A stretch of DNA of 64,000 nucleotides from assembly GCA_041918615.1 (NCBI GenBank), contig JAYRVH010000010.1:100318-164317 (forward strand), read 5' to 3'. Both the position numbers and the translations under genes were made by a program. How positions within the stretch are numbered: position 1 is the stretch's first letter; each line of letters opens with the position of its first letter. The notes beneath the pieces were generated by a model that worked only from the letters and a program-made list of their open reading frames with translations, did not search any database and was not told the origin of the DNA. The stretch comes from JAEUJM01 sp041918615. GTDB lineage: Bacteria; Actinomycetota; Acidimicrobiia; Acidimicrobiales; DATDAH01. Positions 51,202 through 60,004 of this stretch are shown piece after piece.

Positions 51202-52104
51202 ATGTCACGACGAGGCTGGATCCTCTTTGCGCTCATGTCGGTGATCTGGGGGCTGCCGTACCTGCTCATCAAGGTCGCCGTCGAGGATCTCAGCCCGGCG
51301 GTGCTGGTCTCGGCCCGCACACTGCTCGCGTTCCTCCTGCTCGCACCGATTGCCGTGCACCGCCGCGCCCTCCGGCCCGTGCTCGCCCACTGGCGATGGC
51401 TGCTCGTCTTCACCGTCCTCGAGATGGGCGTGCCGTGGCTCCTGCTCACCGACGCGGAACAGCGGCTGCCGTCGGGGCTCACCGGGCTGCTCGTCGCCAC
51501 CGTGCCGCTCTTCGCGGCGGCAGCCGCACTGTTCTTCGGGGACCGGACGGTGCTCCACCCCAGCCGCCTCGCCGGCCTGGCGCTCGGCGTCGTGGGCGTG
51601 GGCCTGCTCGTGGGGTTCGGGGGCGACGGGGGCGGCGTCGACCTGCGCAGCGTCGCCCAGGTGCTGCTCGTGGCGGTGGGCTACGCCACCGCGCCGTTCG
51701 TCGCGTCACGTCATCTCTCCACGGTGCCGGCCCTCGGTGTGGTCACCGCGTCCATCGGCCTCGTGGCCCTCGCCTACCTGCCCGCGGGCATCGCACTGCG
51801 CCCCGACCACCCGCCGCCGGCGGACACCATCTGGGCCGTCATCGCCCTGGCGGTGATCTGCACCGCCGTTGCCTTCGTCATCTTCTTCGCCCTCATCGAC
51901 GAGGTCGGTCCCGCCCGGGCGACGCTCATCACCTTCGCCAACCCGGCGGTGGCACTCACCCTCGGCGTCGTGGTCCTGGGCGAGGCGATGACCCCCGGGC
52001 TCGTCGTGGGCTTCCCGGTCGTGCTCGGCGGGTGCTGGCTCGCCAGCCGCCACGACGAGCCAGCCGACGTGGACGTCGAGCCCCCGGCGGTCGCCCCCGC
52101 CTGA
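51202..52104 (+). CDS. EamA/DMT-family transporter
   Basis: A 300-aa protein with ten hydrophobic helices in two EamA repeats. Repeat 1 opens WILFALMSVIWGLPYLLIKV; repeat 2 shows ALAVICTAVAFVIFFALIDE and PARATLITFANPAVALTLGV. The family exports amino acids, nucleosides or other metabolites. Substrate unknown. Confidence 0.88.
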   Translation: MSRRGWILFALMSVIWGLPYLLIKVAVEDLSPAVLVSARTLLAFLLLAPIAVHRRALRPVLAHWRWLLVFTVLEMGVPWLLLTDAEQRLPSGLTGLLVATVPLFAAAAALFFGDRTVLHPSRLAGLALGVVGVGLLVGFGGDGGGVDLRSVAQVLLVAVGYATAPFVASRHLSTVPALGVVTASIGLVALAYLPAGIALRPDHPPPADTIWAVIALAVICTAVAFVIFFALIDEVGPARATLITFANPAVALTLGVVVLGEAMTPGLVVGFPVVLGGCWLASRHDEPADVDVEPPAVAPA

Positions 52105-52158
52105 CGGGAGGGATCTGACCGCACCAGCACCGGTTGGCCCGATGGCCGGCCACCTTCC

Positions 52159-53499
52159 ATGATGCGGATCGTGATCGAGTCGAGCGGTGAGCCCTCCGGG
52201 CACTGGGACCGCTCGATCGCTCTGCTGCTGGTGAGCGTGTTCTGCGCGTCCGCGGCCGCGCTGGCGGGGGTGACCGCGCTCGGCATACAGGTCTTCGACC
52301 TCACCCGCCGCGAGCTCGACCTCGGATGGCTCGGGCTCGCCGAGTTCGCCCCCGCGGCGCTCCTGGTGCTGGTGACGGGCGCCGTCGCCGATCGCTTCGA
52401 CCGCCGCCGGGTCACGGCCATCGGCGCGGTCGCCGAGGGGGCCTGTGCGCTCGTTCTGGCCTGGTACGCGAGCACCGACCCGACGGCGGTCGCTCCCATC
52501 TTCGCCCTGGTGGTGGCCTTCGGCACCGCCCGCTCGTTCGTCGCCCCTGCATCCCGGTCGCTGCCGGCAGACATCATGGCCCCCGCGGACCTCCCCTGGC
52601 TGGTCGCCCGTTACTCGGCGACCTGGCAGGCGGCCATCATCGCCGGGCCGGTTCTCGGTGGCACCCTCTACGCCGTCGACGCCTCACTGCCGTTCGTCGC
52701 CATGGCCGTGCTCCTCGCCACGGCCGCGGTCTCCGTCAGCCTGGTGCGAGTGCGCCCCGGGAGCGAGGACCTGCGGGTGCCCGAGGCGGCCGAGACTGCC
52801 GAGACGCCGCTGCGGGGCGCTCCGCTGCTCGAATCCACGGTCGACCCAGGGGCGGCCGAGGCCCTGGGAGAGCCCGCGGCCCGACCGCGGCTGAGCGACG
52901 CCCTCGAGGGCCTGCGGTTCATCCGTCACCACCCGGTGCTGCTCGGTGCCATCTCGCTCGACCTCTTCGCCGTGCTGTTCGGCGGAGCGGTGGCGCTGCT
53001 GCCGGCGATCGCCGAGACCCGGCTCGGTGTGGGCGCGGTGGGGCTCGGGTGGCTGCGGGCCGCCGGCGGCATCGGTGCCGCGGCCGTCACCCTGCGACTC
53101 ACCCGCCACCCTGTCAGCCGCCACGTCGGGCGCACCCTCCTCGGCGTGGTGGCGGTCTTCGGCGTAGGCACCGTGGCGCTCGGCCTGACCACCAGCTACG
53201 TGATCGCGTTCACTGCCATGATGGTGCTCTCGGGCGCCGATGCGGTGAGCGTCTTCATCCGCGCCACCCTGGTGCCGCTCGTGACGCCGAAGGAGAAGCG
53301 GGGCCGGGTCCTGGCGGTCGAGAACGTCTTCATCGGCGGCTCGAACGAGCTCGGCGCCTTCGAGTCGGGCGTCGCCGGCCAGTTGCTCGGCGCCGGCGGC
53401 GCAGTCGTCCTGGGCGGCGCCGCGACGATCGTGATCGCCGCGGGCTGGTGGGTCTTCTTCCCCGCCCTGCGCGACGTCGACCGCTTCCCGTCCAGCTAG
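52159..53499 (+). CDS. MFS transporter
   Basis: A 446-aa, 12-helix MFS protein of the same broad type as 47581-48900. It shows GAVADRFDRRRVTAIGAVAE (motif A), a central cytoplasmic loop rich in Glu/Pro/Ala, LSDALEGLRFIRHHPVLLGA and VTPKEKRGRVLAVENVFIGG. The substrate is unknown. Its stop shares CTAG with the convergent thiolase stop. Confidence 0.88.
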   Translation: MMRIVIESSGEPSGHWDRSIALLLVSVFCASAAALAGVTALGIQVFDLTRRELDLGWLGLAEFAPAALLVLVTGAVADRFDRRRVTAIGAVAEGACALVLAWYASTDPTAVAPIFALVVAFGTARSFVAPASRSLPADIMAPADLPWLVARYSATWQAAIIAGPVLGGTLYAVDASLPFVAMAVLLATAAVSVSLVRVRPGSEDLRVPEAAETAETPLRGAPLLESTVDPGAAEALGEPAARPRLSDALEGLRFIRHHPVLLGAISLDLFAVLFGGAVALLPAIAETRLGVGAVGLGWLRAAGGIGAAAVTLRLTRHPVSRHVGRTLLGVVAVFGVGTVALGLTTSYVIAFTAMMVLSGADAVSVFIRATLVPLVTPKEKRGRVLAVENVFIGGSNELGAFESGVAGQLLGAGGAVVLGGAATIVIAAGWWVFFPALRDVDRFPSS

Positions 53500-54698
53500 G
53501 CGGCCTTCTCCAGGATGTGCACGCCGCAGGCCGAGCCGAGGCCGATGACGTGGGCGAGTCCCACCTTGGCCCCCTTGATCTGACGGTCGCCGGCCTCGCC
53601 CCGCAGGTGGTGGCAGACCTCCCAGATGTTGGCGATGCCGGTGGCCGCGATGGGGTGGCCCTTCGACTCGAGGCCGCCCGACACGTTGACGGGCATGGAA
53701 CCGTCGCGCCAGGTGGCCCCCGACTCGAAGAACGACACGGCCTCGCCCGGGTCACACAACATCAGGTTGTCGTAGTGGACGAGCTCGGCGGTCGCGAAGC
53801 AGTCGTGGAGCTCGACGAGGTCGAGATCCTCGGGTGACACGCCCGCCTGCTCGTACGCCTGGTTTGCGGCCGCCCGGGTGAGCGTGTTGACGTCGGGCAG
53901 CACCTGGCAGCCCTCCTGCCAGGGATCGCTGGTGAGGACCGAGGCCGACACCTTGACGGCCCGGCGGCGCTGGTCGGGGTCGAGTGTCTTGAGCTTGGCG
54001 TCGGACACGACGACTGCGGCGGCAGCGCCGTCGCAGTTGGCCGAGCACATCGGGCGGGTGTTCGGGTAGGCGATCATCATGTCGCCCATGATCTGCTCGA
54101 GGGTCATGGCCTTCGAGTAAGCGGCCAGCGGGTTGAGGGTGGAGTGCGAGTGGTTCTTCTCGCTGATGCGGGCGAACAACTCGAAGGTGGCGCCGCCGTG
54201 CTTGTAGCCGTACTCCATGCCCACCTGGGCGAACACGCCCGGCATGATCTCGGTGCCGATGCGACCGTCGACAGGGGCGACGGCGCCGTAGCGGCCGTGC
54301 GGCTCCCAGGTGTCGGACTCGGCCTTCCGGCTGCCTCCGGACAGCAGGCCGGCGCCGGCCAGCTTCTCGACGCCGACGGCCAGGCCCATGTCGCACTCAC
54401 CGGCCTTCACCGCCATGATCGCCGTGCGCAGGGCAGTGGCGCCGGTGGCGCACGCGTTGGCCACGTTGTAGACGGGGATGCCGGTCTGGCCGATCTGCTT
54501 CTGGAGTTGCTGGCCAACGCCAGCGGCCGCGCCCATCAGATTGCCGGCCGCGAGCACACCAATGTCCTTCATGGTGACGCCGCCATCGGCAAGGGCACCC
54601 ATGGCGGCCTCGGCGGCGAGATCGACCACGTCCTTGTCGAAGTGCTTGCCGAACTTGGTCATGCGGATGCCGAGGATCCAGATGTCGTCGGTGGCCAT
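53496..54698 (-). CDS. Thiolase-family protein (SCP2-like)
   Basis: A 400-aa thiolase-fold protein. The nucleophilic Cys is in NVANACATGATALRTAI, the His in VELHDCFATAEL and the closing GGLESKGHPIAATG. The long SANCDGAAAAVVVSDAK segment and the partner DUF35 protein place it with the SCP2-like/lipid-transfer thiolases that act with an OB-fold protein, for example in sterol side-chain or fatty acid breakdown. ATG 54698 overlaps the DUF35 stop (ATGA). Confidence 0.9.
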   Translation of the reverse strand: MATDDIWILGIRMTKFGKHFDKDVVDLAAEAAMGALADGGVTMKDIGVLAAGNLMGAAAGVGQQLQKQIGQTGIPVYNVANACATGATALRTAIMAVKAGECDMGLAVGVEKLAGAGLLSGGSRKAESDTWEPHGRYGAVAPVDGRIGTEIMPGVFAQVGMEYGYKHGGATFELFARISEKNHSHSTLNPLAAYSKAMTLEQIMGDMMIAYPNTRPMCSANCDGAAAAVVVSDAKLKTLDPDQRRRAVKVSASVLTSDPWQEGCQVLPDVNTLTRAAANQAYEQAGVSPEDLDLVELHDCFATAELVHYDNLMLCDPGEAVSFFESGATWRDGSMPVNVSGGLESKGHPIAATGIANIWEVCHHLRGEAGDRQIKGAKVGLAHVIGLGSACGVHILEKAA

Positions 54699-55099
54699 CA
54701 GTTCGCCTCCAGGGGGGCATACCCGAAGCCGATGGCCTCGGTGCCGGCGCTGTCGGCGCCGATCGGGAACGTGGTCAGCTGCAACTTCATGCCGAGGGTG
54801 ACGTGGTCGGGATCCGGCTCGACGTCGACGACGTTGCCGCGCACCTGGGTACCGCCGCAGTCGACGACACCGGCCACGAAGGGCACGGGGATGCCCGGCG
54901 CCGCGAAGGCAACGATCGTGAACGACCGCAACTCGCCCTCGTTGGCGATGGGGACGCGCTCGAACGTCGTGCCGCTGCACGAGGCACAGGCGTTGCGCCG
55001 GTCGAAGTACCGGGCACCGCAGGCGGTGCACTCGTTGGCCTCGAGGTGGGGCTCGTCGCCCAACACCAGGTAGTCCACCAGGGGGACCTGCTCTGCCAC
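54698..55099 (-). CDS. DUF35 OB-fold acyl-CoA-associated protein
   Basis: A 133-aa protein with a rubredoxin-like zinc ribbon (CTACGARYFDRRNACASC) followed by an OB-fold (GELRSFTIVAFAAPGIPVPF). It is the usual partner of SCP2-like thiolases and may bind acyl-CoA. The GTG at 55099 is chosen because GGAGG sits seven bases upstream; the ATG at 55117 (MSGGWS) lacks such a site. Confidence 0.9.
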   Translation of the reverse strand: MAEQVPLVDYLVLGDEPHLEANECTACGARYFDRRNACASCSGTTFERVPIANEGELRSFTIVAFAAPGIPVPFVAGVVDCGGTQVRGNVVDVEPDPDHVTLGMKLQLTTFPIGADSAGTEAIGFGYAPLEAN

Positions 55100-55276
55100 G
55101 CTCCAACCTCCGCTCATCGGGATTCGCAACGTACCGCAAACGCCCGTCCCGATCGAAGGCCGAGGACGACCCCCGCCCGGCGGGCAGCGCCGCAGGGGCG
55201 ACCGAGTTCGACATCGGAGCCGCCCGAGCCGTCCGCGACATGCGGGCGGTTCTCCGCAGGCTGGCCATCGACCAAC

Positions 55277-56002
55277 ATGGGGGTGATGCTCGCCGTCCTG
55301 CTCCCGCCGTCCGAAGGGAAGGCCGCAGGGGGTGACGGGCCGGGTTGGGACCCGGCCTCGGGTCGCTTCGGCGATCTCGCCTACCGGCGCCGACGGGTGG
55401 CCAAGGCCCTGCGGGTGGCGAAGGGCGGGGACGAAAAGATGCTGGGCGCCGGGGGTGGACTGCTCGGTCGGGCCCGCTCGGCGAACCGCTCGCTGATCGG
55501 GGCGCCCACCATGCCTGCCTGGGAGCGGTTCACCGGCGTGGTGTGGGAGCACCTCGCAGCGACCGACCTCGATGCCGCAGCGCTCGAACGGGCGAGCGAG
55601 GCCGTGGTCGTGGTGTCGGCCGTGGCCGGCCTCTCGGCGTGGGACGACCCCCTCCCCGACTTCCGCCTCAAGTTGTCGGCGAGCATCACGCCACTCGGTC
55701 CACTCGCCTCGTTCTGGCGCGAGCCGTTGTCGAAGGCGCTCAACGCGCGCCTCGACGGCCGCACGGTGGTCGACCTGCTTCCCAACGAGCACCGGGCGGC
55801 GTGGCGTGCCGACCCTGCCCGCTACCGCCTGGTTCGGCCGCACCTCATCACGTCCGAAGGGAAGCCCGGCGGTCATGCCGCGAAGGCCGCGAAGGGACTG
55901 CTCGCCCGGGCGCTGCTCATGTCCACCGACGTGGACCGCACCCTCGCCTCCTTCGACCCCGCCCCCCTCCGCCTCGAGGTGGACGAGATCAGGCCTGGGT
56001 GA
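55277..56002 (+). CDS. yaaA: YaaA/DUF328 family peroxide-stress-type protein
   Basis: A 241-aa protein with the YaaA opening LAVLLPPSEGKAAGGD, then SANRSLIGAPTMPAWERFTG, LSAWDDPLPDFRLKLSASIT, and VVDLLPNEHRAAW near the C-terminus. In E. coli YaaA limits free iron and DNA damage during peroxide stress. ATG 55277 or 55286. The last 14 bases overlap the convergent phoD gene. Confidence 0.88.
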   Translation: MGVMLAVLLPPSEGKAAGGDGPGWDPASGRFGDLAYRRRRVAKALRVAKGGDEKMLGAGGGLLGRARSANRSLIGAPTMPAWERFTGVVWEHLAATDLDAAALERASEAVVVVSAVAGLSAWDDPLPDFRLKLSASITPLGPLASFWREPLSKALNARLDGRTVVDLLPNEHRAAWRADPARYRLVRPHLITSEGKPGGHAAKAAKGLLARALLMSTDVDRTLASFDPAPLRLEVDEIRPG

Positions 56003-57587
56003 TGCCGTCGCCGGGACGGGCGACGAGGGTGGCGCCCACGGTGATGGAGCTGTCGGCGTCGGTGTGGTCGTCCACCAGCCGGAACTCGGCCGTCCACTCG
56101 TCCGCGGTGACCGTGTTGAGCACCCAGCCCCGGTGGCCCGCCTCGGAATAGGCGATGTGGGGGTTGTTCGCCCGCAGGACGGGCTCGACCGCGTCGAGCG
56201 CGTCGCCGGACGACGCCACGCCCGGACCGACCAGCTCCACCCCCACCAGCGGGGAGGACGGATCGTCGAAGTCCTGGCGCAGGTCGGCGGCCCAGCTGCT
56301 GTGGACGTCGCCGGTCAGCACGACGGGCGCGCCGACCGCCGAGCTGAGCGACTCGAACAGCCGGTCTCGCGCCACCGGGTAGCCGTCCCACTGGTCGAGG
56401 TTCCAGATGGTGTCGTCGCCGGCGCCGAAGCGCCACTGGTGCATCACGATCTGCTGGGCGATCACCTGCCAGGTGGCCTCCTGGCGCAGGCCCTCGTCGA
56501 GCCATGCCTCCTGGTCGTCACCCATGACCGTGGTCGACGCCGCGGTGCTGGTGGCGCAGCGGCGGCCCGCCGAGATACCGGCCACACGCGGGCAGTCGAG
56601 CGGCGTGCGGTACTGGCGGGTGTCGAGCACGTGGATGGCGGCCAGGTCGCCGACCGCGAACCGCCGGTAGATGGCCAGATCGGGGCCGTCGGGCGGGTCG
56701 AGACGAACCGGCATGTTCTCCCACCACGCCCGGTAGGCGGCAGCCCGTCGTTCGAGCAGCGCGGCCGGATCGGGCGACTCGCTCTCGGGGTCGGGCGTGT
56801 CGGCCACGTAGTTGTTCGACACCTCGTGGTCGTCCCAGGTGGCGATCCACGGTGCCACGGCGTGGGCACGGCGGAGGTTGGGATCGGTGCGGTACAGCGC
56901 GTATTGGTTGCGGTAGTCCTCGAGCGTGGTGGCGGTGACCACGCCCGAGCGCCCCTCGACGCGGTCGCCGACGTTGGCCGGGTGCTCGTAGATGTAGTCA
57001 CCGAGGAACAGCACCAGGTCGGGCTTCTGCTCGGCCAGGTCGCGGTAGGCCGCGTAGCGGGCCGCGTCGTACTGGGCACAGCTCACCTGGGCGATGGTGA
57101 AGGCACCCGGCGTGGTGCCGGCGGCCGGCAGCGTGCGGGTGCGGGCCCAGTCCGTCCGGTGGTCGCCCACCGAGAAGCGGTAGCGGTAGGAGGTGTCGGC
57201 GTCGAGGCCGTCGACGTCCTGGTGCACCGAGTGCCCGTGCTCGGCCAGGGCCGCCACCACGCCGTCAGCCACAGGCTCGTGTGCCTCGGAGGTCTGCACC
57301 TCCCACCGCACGGGCACGTCGACCCGCGGCATGCCCCCGCGCCGGGCCAGCGGATCGGGGGCCAGCCTGGTCCAGAGGACGACACGATCCGCGAGGGGAT
57401 CACCCGACGCCACACCCAGCGTGAAGGGGTCGCCCGCCAGGTCGGGGCCGGGAAACGAGGTCGTCGTGGTGGCAGCGCCCCCGGTCGACTCGTCGCTGCT
57501 TGAGCAGCCGGCCGCCACCAGCGCCCCCGACGCGGCCACGCCGGCGAGGAACGTGCGGCGGCTGAGACGGTGATACCGGGGCGTCAT
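55989..57587 (-). CDS. phoD: PhoD-type alkaline phosphatase
   Basis: A 532-aa secreted phosphodiesterase/phosphatase with a Tat signal (SRRTFLAGVAASGALVAAGC), whose final Cys gives a Tat lipoprotein. Metal ligands appear in FTIAQVSCAQYDAARYAAYR, LFLGDYIYE, WDDHEVSNNY and VVLTGDVHSSWAAD, the normal PhoD set binding Ca and Fe. It releases phosphate from phosphoesters or teichoic-type polymers. The vapBC promoter lies in the divergent gap. Confidence 0.93.
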   Translation of the reverse strand: MTPRYHRLSRRTFLAGVAASGALVAAGCSSSDESTGGAATTTTSFPGPDLAGDPFTLGVASGDPLADRVVLWTRLAPDPLARRGGMPRVDVPVRWEVQTSEAHEPVADGVVAALAEHGHSVHQDVDGLDADTSYRYRFSVGDHRTDWARTRTLPAAGTTPGAFTIAQVSCAQYDAARYAAYRDLAEQKPDLVLFLGDYIYEHPANVGDRVEGRSGVVTATTLEDYRNQYALYRTDPNLRRAHAVAPWIATWDDHEVSNNYVADTPDPESESPDPAALLERRAAAYRAWWENMPVRLDPPDGPDLAIYRRFAVGDLAAIHVLDTRQYRTPLDCPRVAGISAGRRCATSTAASTTVMGDDQEAWLDEGLRQEATWQVIAQQIVMHQWRFGAGDDTIWNLDQWDGYPVARDRLFESLSSAVGAPVVLTGDVHSSWAADLRQDFDDPSSPLVGVELVGPGVASSGDALDAVEPVLRANNPHIAYSEAGHRGWVLNTVTADEWTAEFRLVDDHTDADSSITVGATLVARPGDGITQA

Positions 57588-57674
57588 TGGCCACGAACCT
57601 ACGCGACCGATCGGGCCGCTGTTCGCCGAGCGGGCGGAGCCACCACGCGAGGGCGGCGGGAACGGATTCGCCCG

Positions 57675-57699
57675 ACTCTGGTATTCCTACTCTGGTAGG
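57675..57699 (+). promoter_or_regulatory. Candidate VapB operator/promoter
   Basis: ACTCTGGTA occurs twice 14 bases apart (57675-57683 and 57689-57697). The second copy is part of CCTAC-TCTG-GTAGG (57686-57699). The block sits 9 bases before the antitoxin ATG, where TA operons bind their own repressor. Confidence 0.6.
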
Positions 57700-57707
57700 C
57701 TTTCAGT

Positions 57708-57935
57708 ATGACTACCACCAAGCGGAAGGTTTCGGTCTCGCTCGACGCAGACCTCGTCGCCGAACTTGAGGCCGGCGACGAAGCCCTTTCCACTCAAGTC
57801 AACGATGCCATCCGCGTCGAGCTGATCCGCCGGCGACGCCAGCGGCACCTTGGAGAGTTCCTCGACGAGCTCGACGTCGAGCACGGGCCGCCCGAAGAGT
57901 CGCTGGTCCGCAAGTACATGGACCTCCTCGGGTGA
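57708..57935 (+). CDS. vapB: VapB-like antitoxin
   Basis: A 75-aa protein. The N-terminal KVSVSLDADLVAELEAGDEA fits a ribbon-helix-helix DNA-binding antitoxin, and the charged C-terminus (HLGEFLDELDVEHGPPEESL) fits the toxin-neutralising tail. The stop overlaps the toxin's GTG start (GTGA), the usual coupling in type II TA operons. Confidence 0.85.
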   Translation: MTTTKRKVSVSLDADLVAELEAGDEALSTQVNDAIRVELIRRRRQRHLGEFLDELDVEHGPPEESLVRKYMDLLG

Positions 57936-58363
57936 GCCGATCCATCGTCCTCGACGCTGAACCACTCTCGGTCCTCGCCCGCCCGCGGTCCAGGGTGCAC
58001 GGCGAGGTTCGGGCTGCGCTCGAAGCGGCCCGAAGACTCAACCGGGATGTCATCGTGCCCGCCGTCATCCTCGCCGAGCTCTACCGAGGACCTGGCCACA
58101 ATCAGATGGTCGATTCCTGTCTGTCCCGCGAGACGGGCCTGCTCGTCCGTGACACCGACCGCGTCCTCGCCCGGCTCGTCGGCGGCGTTCTCGGAGCAGC
58201 TCACACCGGGTCCGCCGACCTGGCCGATGCGCACACCGTCGCTGCTGCGATCGAGACGGGAGGCGGCATCGTCCTCACGACCGACGCCAGCGACATCGAG
58301 CGACTTGCAGCCAACTACCCGAACGTCCACGTCGAGACCCTGCATGCAGGGCCGGCTCAGTAG
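57932..58363 (+). CDS. vapC: VapC-like PIN-domain toxin
   Basis: A 143-aa PIN-domain ribonuclease. Acidic residues line the expected places: SIVLDAEPLSVL (first Asp), VILAELYRGPG, ADLADAHTVAAAI, and TTDASDIERLA at the end. All four clusters look intact, so it is probably active. It would cleave specific RNAs when VapB is lost. GTG start at 57932. Confidence 0.86.
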   Translation: MSRSIVLDAEPLSVLARPRSRVHGEVRAALEAARRLNRDVIVPAVILAELYRGPGHNQMVDSCLSRETGLLVRDTDRVLARLVGGVLGAAHTGSADLADAHTVAAAIETGGGIVLTTDASDIERLAANYPNVHVETLHAGPAQ

Positions 58364-58565
58364 CCCCCTCCACCGTCTGGAAGATCTTCCGTGCCGCCGG
58401 CACCACCCCGATCACCCCACCGCCACGGGCGCCGATCCGGCCTTGCCGCCTCGAACGGTCGGACCGATGAGTTCTCGGCACCCTCACCTGTGGTCGTTCT
58501 ACTTGGTCATGGCCACGGATCCCTTTTCGGCACACTCGGCCTCGGACCGTGCCGGGCCGGCGAGG

Positions 58566-59909
58566 TCATCCGCCGTCGGCTGTTGCGGCGGGTTGCCGGC
58601 GCCACCAGGCGCCGAGGAAGGCGGCGGCGGCCAGGTGGAGGTGGGCCATGGCGGGGTCGGCGGTGGCCTGCTGCAGGCAGGCCAGGGTGTATTTCGCCAG
58701 GTGGGCGTCGGGGTGCGCGGCGGCATACGACGCCAGCTCGCCGACCACCGGGCCCTGCTCGTCGGCGCCTGCATGCCAGGCTGCGGCGGCGGCCTGGGCG
58801 GGCGAGCCGTCGAGCGCGGCCACGGCATCGCCGGCGCGGGCAACGGTCTCGGGCACCCAGTCCGGGTCGAGCGCGACCGTTCCCAGCGTGGCCCGGAAGC
58901 CCAGGACGTACGTGGCCGCCAGCGCCAGCGCGTCCTCGGGACGGTTGGCCAGCCGGGCCACCGCCAGCAGGCCCTGCGGCATGGTGAGGCAGTGGCTCCA
59001 GCCGTAGGGCGCCTGGGCCGGGTCGTCCTGCACCATCGACAGGGCGGCCACCCGTAGCAGGGCGGTTGCGGCCGCCGACCGGTCGACACCGGCCAGCGCG
59101 GTGCCCAGCAGGTCGGCGGCGAGCCCACTGGACTCGGTGAGGTGCATGGTCGGGTAGATGAAGTTGTTCTCGAGCGCCCCGGGCGAGGGGGGTCGCCGCA
59201 GGGCCTCGACCAGTGCATCGGTGGGAACCGGACCGACACCGTCGGCAGGGCGATGATCGGAGCGGTCGACGAACCACGACAACTGCCAGTCCGGATGGCG
59301 GGCCAACTCGCGAGCGAAGGCGCGGCATCCGGGCACGGCCGGCGCGCCCGCCGACGCCGCGAAAGCCAGGAGTTGGTGCAGGAAGATGCCCCCGTGGGCC
59401 GCCCCGGCCAGGCTGGGCGTCACCACGTCGACCAGTGCAGCCGCCACGTCCAGGACGCCGGCGTGGCCGCCCAGCCAGGACGCGGCGCGCTCGGCGCCGT
59501 CCAGGTCCCCCGCGGCGACAGCCGCTCGCAGCGACGCGGTGGCCGCGGACGGGCTGGCGAACCAGGAGCGGGCCGGATCGGGAACCGCCGGGCCGGCCGC
59601 CGCATAGGTCGCCGCCAACCACACGAGGCGCAGCCGGGCGGGGTGCCGGGCAGTCGGCTCGACCAGGCTCAGCAACGACGCCCGGGCCATCAGCTCGAGC
59701 GGCGCATGCAGGACGAACGAATCCGGCGGCGCCGCCTTGGGGGTGTCGATCACGGCCGCGCAGCCACCGACGAGTTGCGCGTCAGACAGCGCGTCCAACC
59801 CACGCTCGACGTACTCGTCGCCCACGCTGTGGGGATCGGTTTCGGCGAGGACGGCCGCCGCGTGCATCGTGGACGCGCCCATGTGCCGCACCATAAGGCG
59901 CTGGCTCAT
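58566..59909 (-). CDS. Unrecognised alpha-helical protein
   Basis: A 447-aa protein with no motif I can name. It is almost wholly helical and alanine-rich, with short conserved-looking pieces such as HGGIFLHQLLAFA, NNFIYPTMHLTESSGLAADL, APYGWSHCLTMPQGLLAVAR and LAKYTLACLQQATADPAMAH. Several His residues (HGG, MHLTE, SHCLTM, HLHLAAA) could bind metal. A questin-oxidase-like relation is possible but unsupported. ATG 59909 (MSQRLMVRH) is preferred over an upstream frame extension. Divergent from 60005. The 202 bases between it and vapC hold only a palindrome GGAAGATCTTCC (58379-58390). Confidence 0.6.
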   Translation of the reverse strand: MSQRLMVRHMGASTMHAAAVLAETDPHSVGDEYVERGLDALSDAQLVGGCAAVIDTPKAAPPDSFVLHAPLELMARASLLSLVEPTARHPARLRLVWLAATYAAAGPAVPDPARSWFASPSAATASLRAAVAAGDLDGAERAASWLGGHAGVLDVAAALVDVVTPSLAGAAHGGIFLHQLLAFAASAGAPAVPGCRAFARELARHPDWQLSWFVDRSDHRPADGVGPVPTDALVEALRRPPSPGALENNFIYPTMHLTESSGLAADLLGTALAGVDRSAAATALLRVAALSMVQDDPAQAPYGWSHCLTMPQGLLAVARLANRPEDALALAATYVLGFRATLGTVALDPDWVPETVARAGDAVAALDGSPAQAAAAAWHAGADEQGPVVGELASYAAAHPDAHLAKYTLACLQQATADPAMAHLHLAAAAFLGAWWRRQPAATADGG

Positions 59910-60004
59910 CCCGTGCCCGGGGCGCACGGACCCGCCGGCCCGACCAAGGCCCGCTCCGAGCCGTCCGGTAGAGTTCCGGGTGAATCTGCTCACGAGGGGG
60001 CCCT

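Noticed and set aside
53496..53499. Shared CTAG between convergent stop codons (also at 50369-50372)
   Set aside because: A natural result of two TAG stops meeting tail to tail; no need for a special function.
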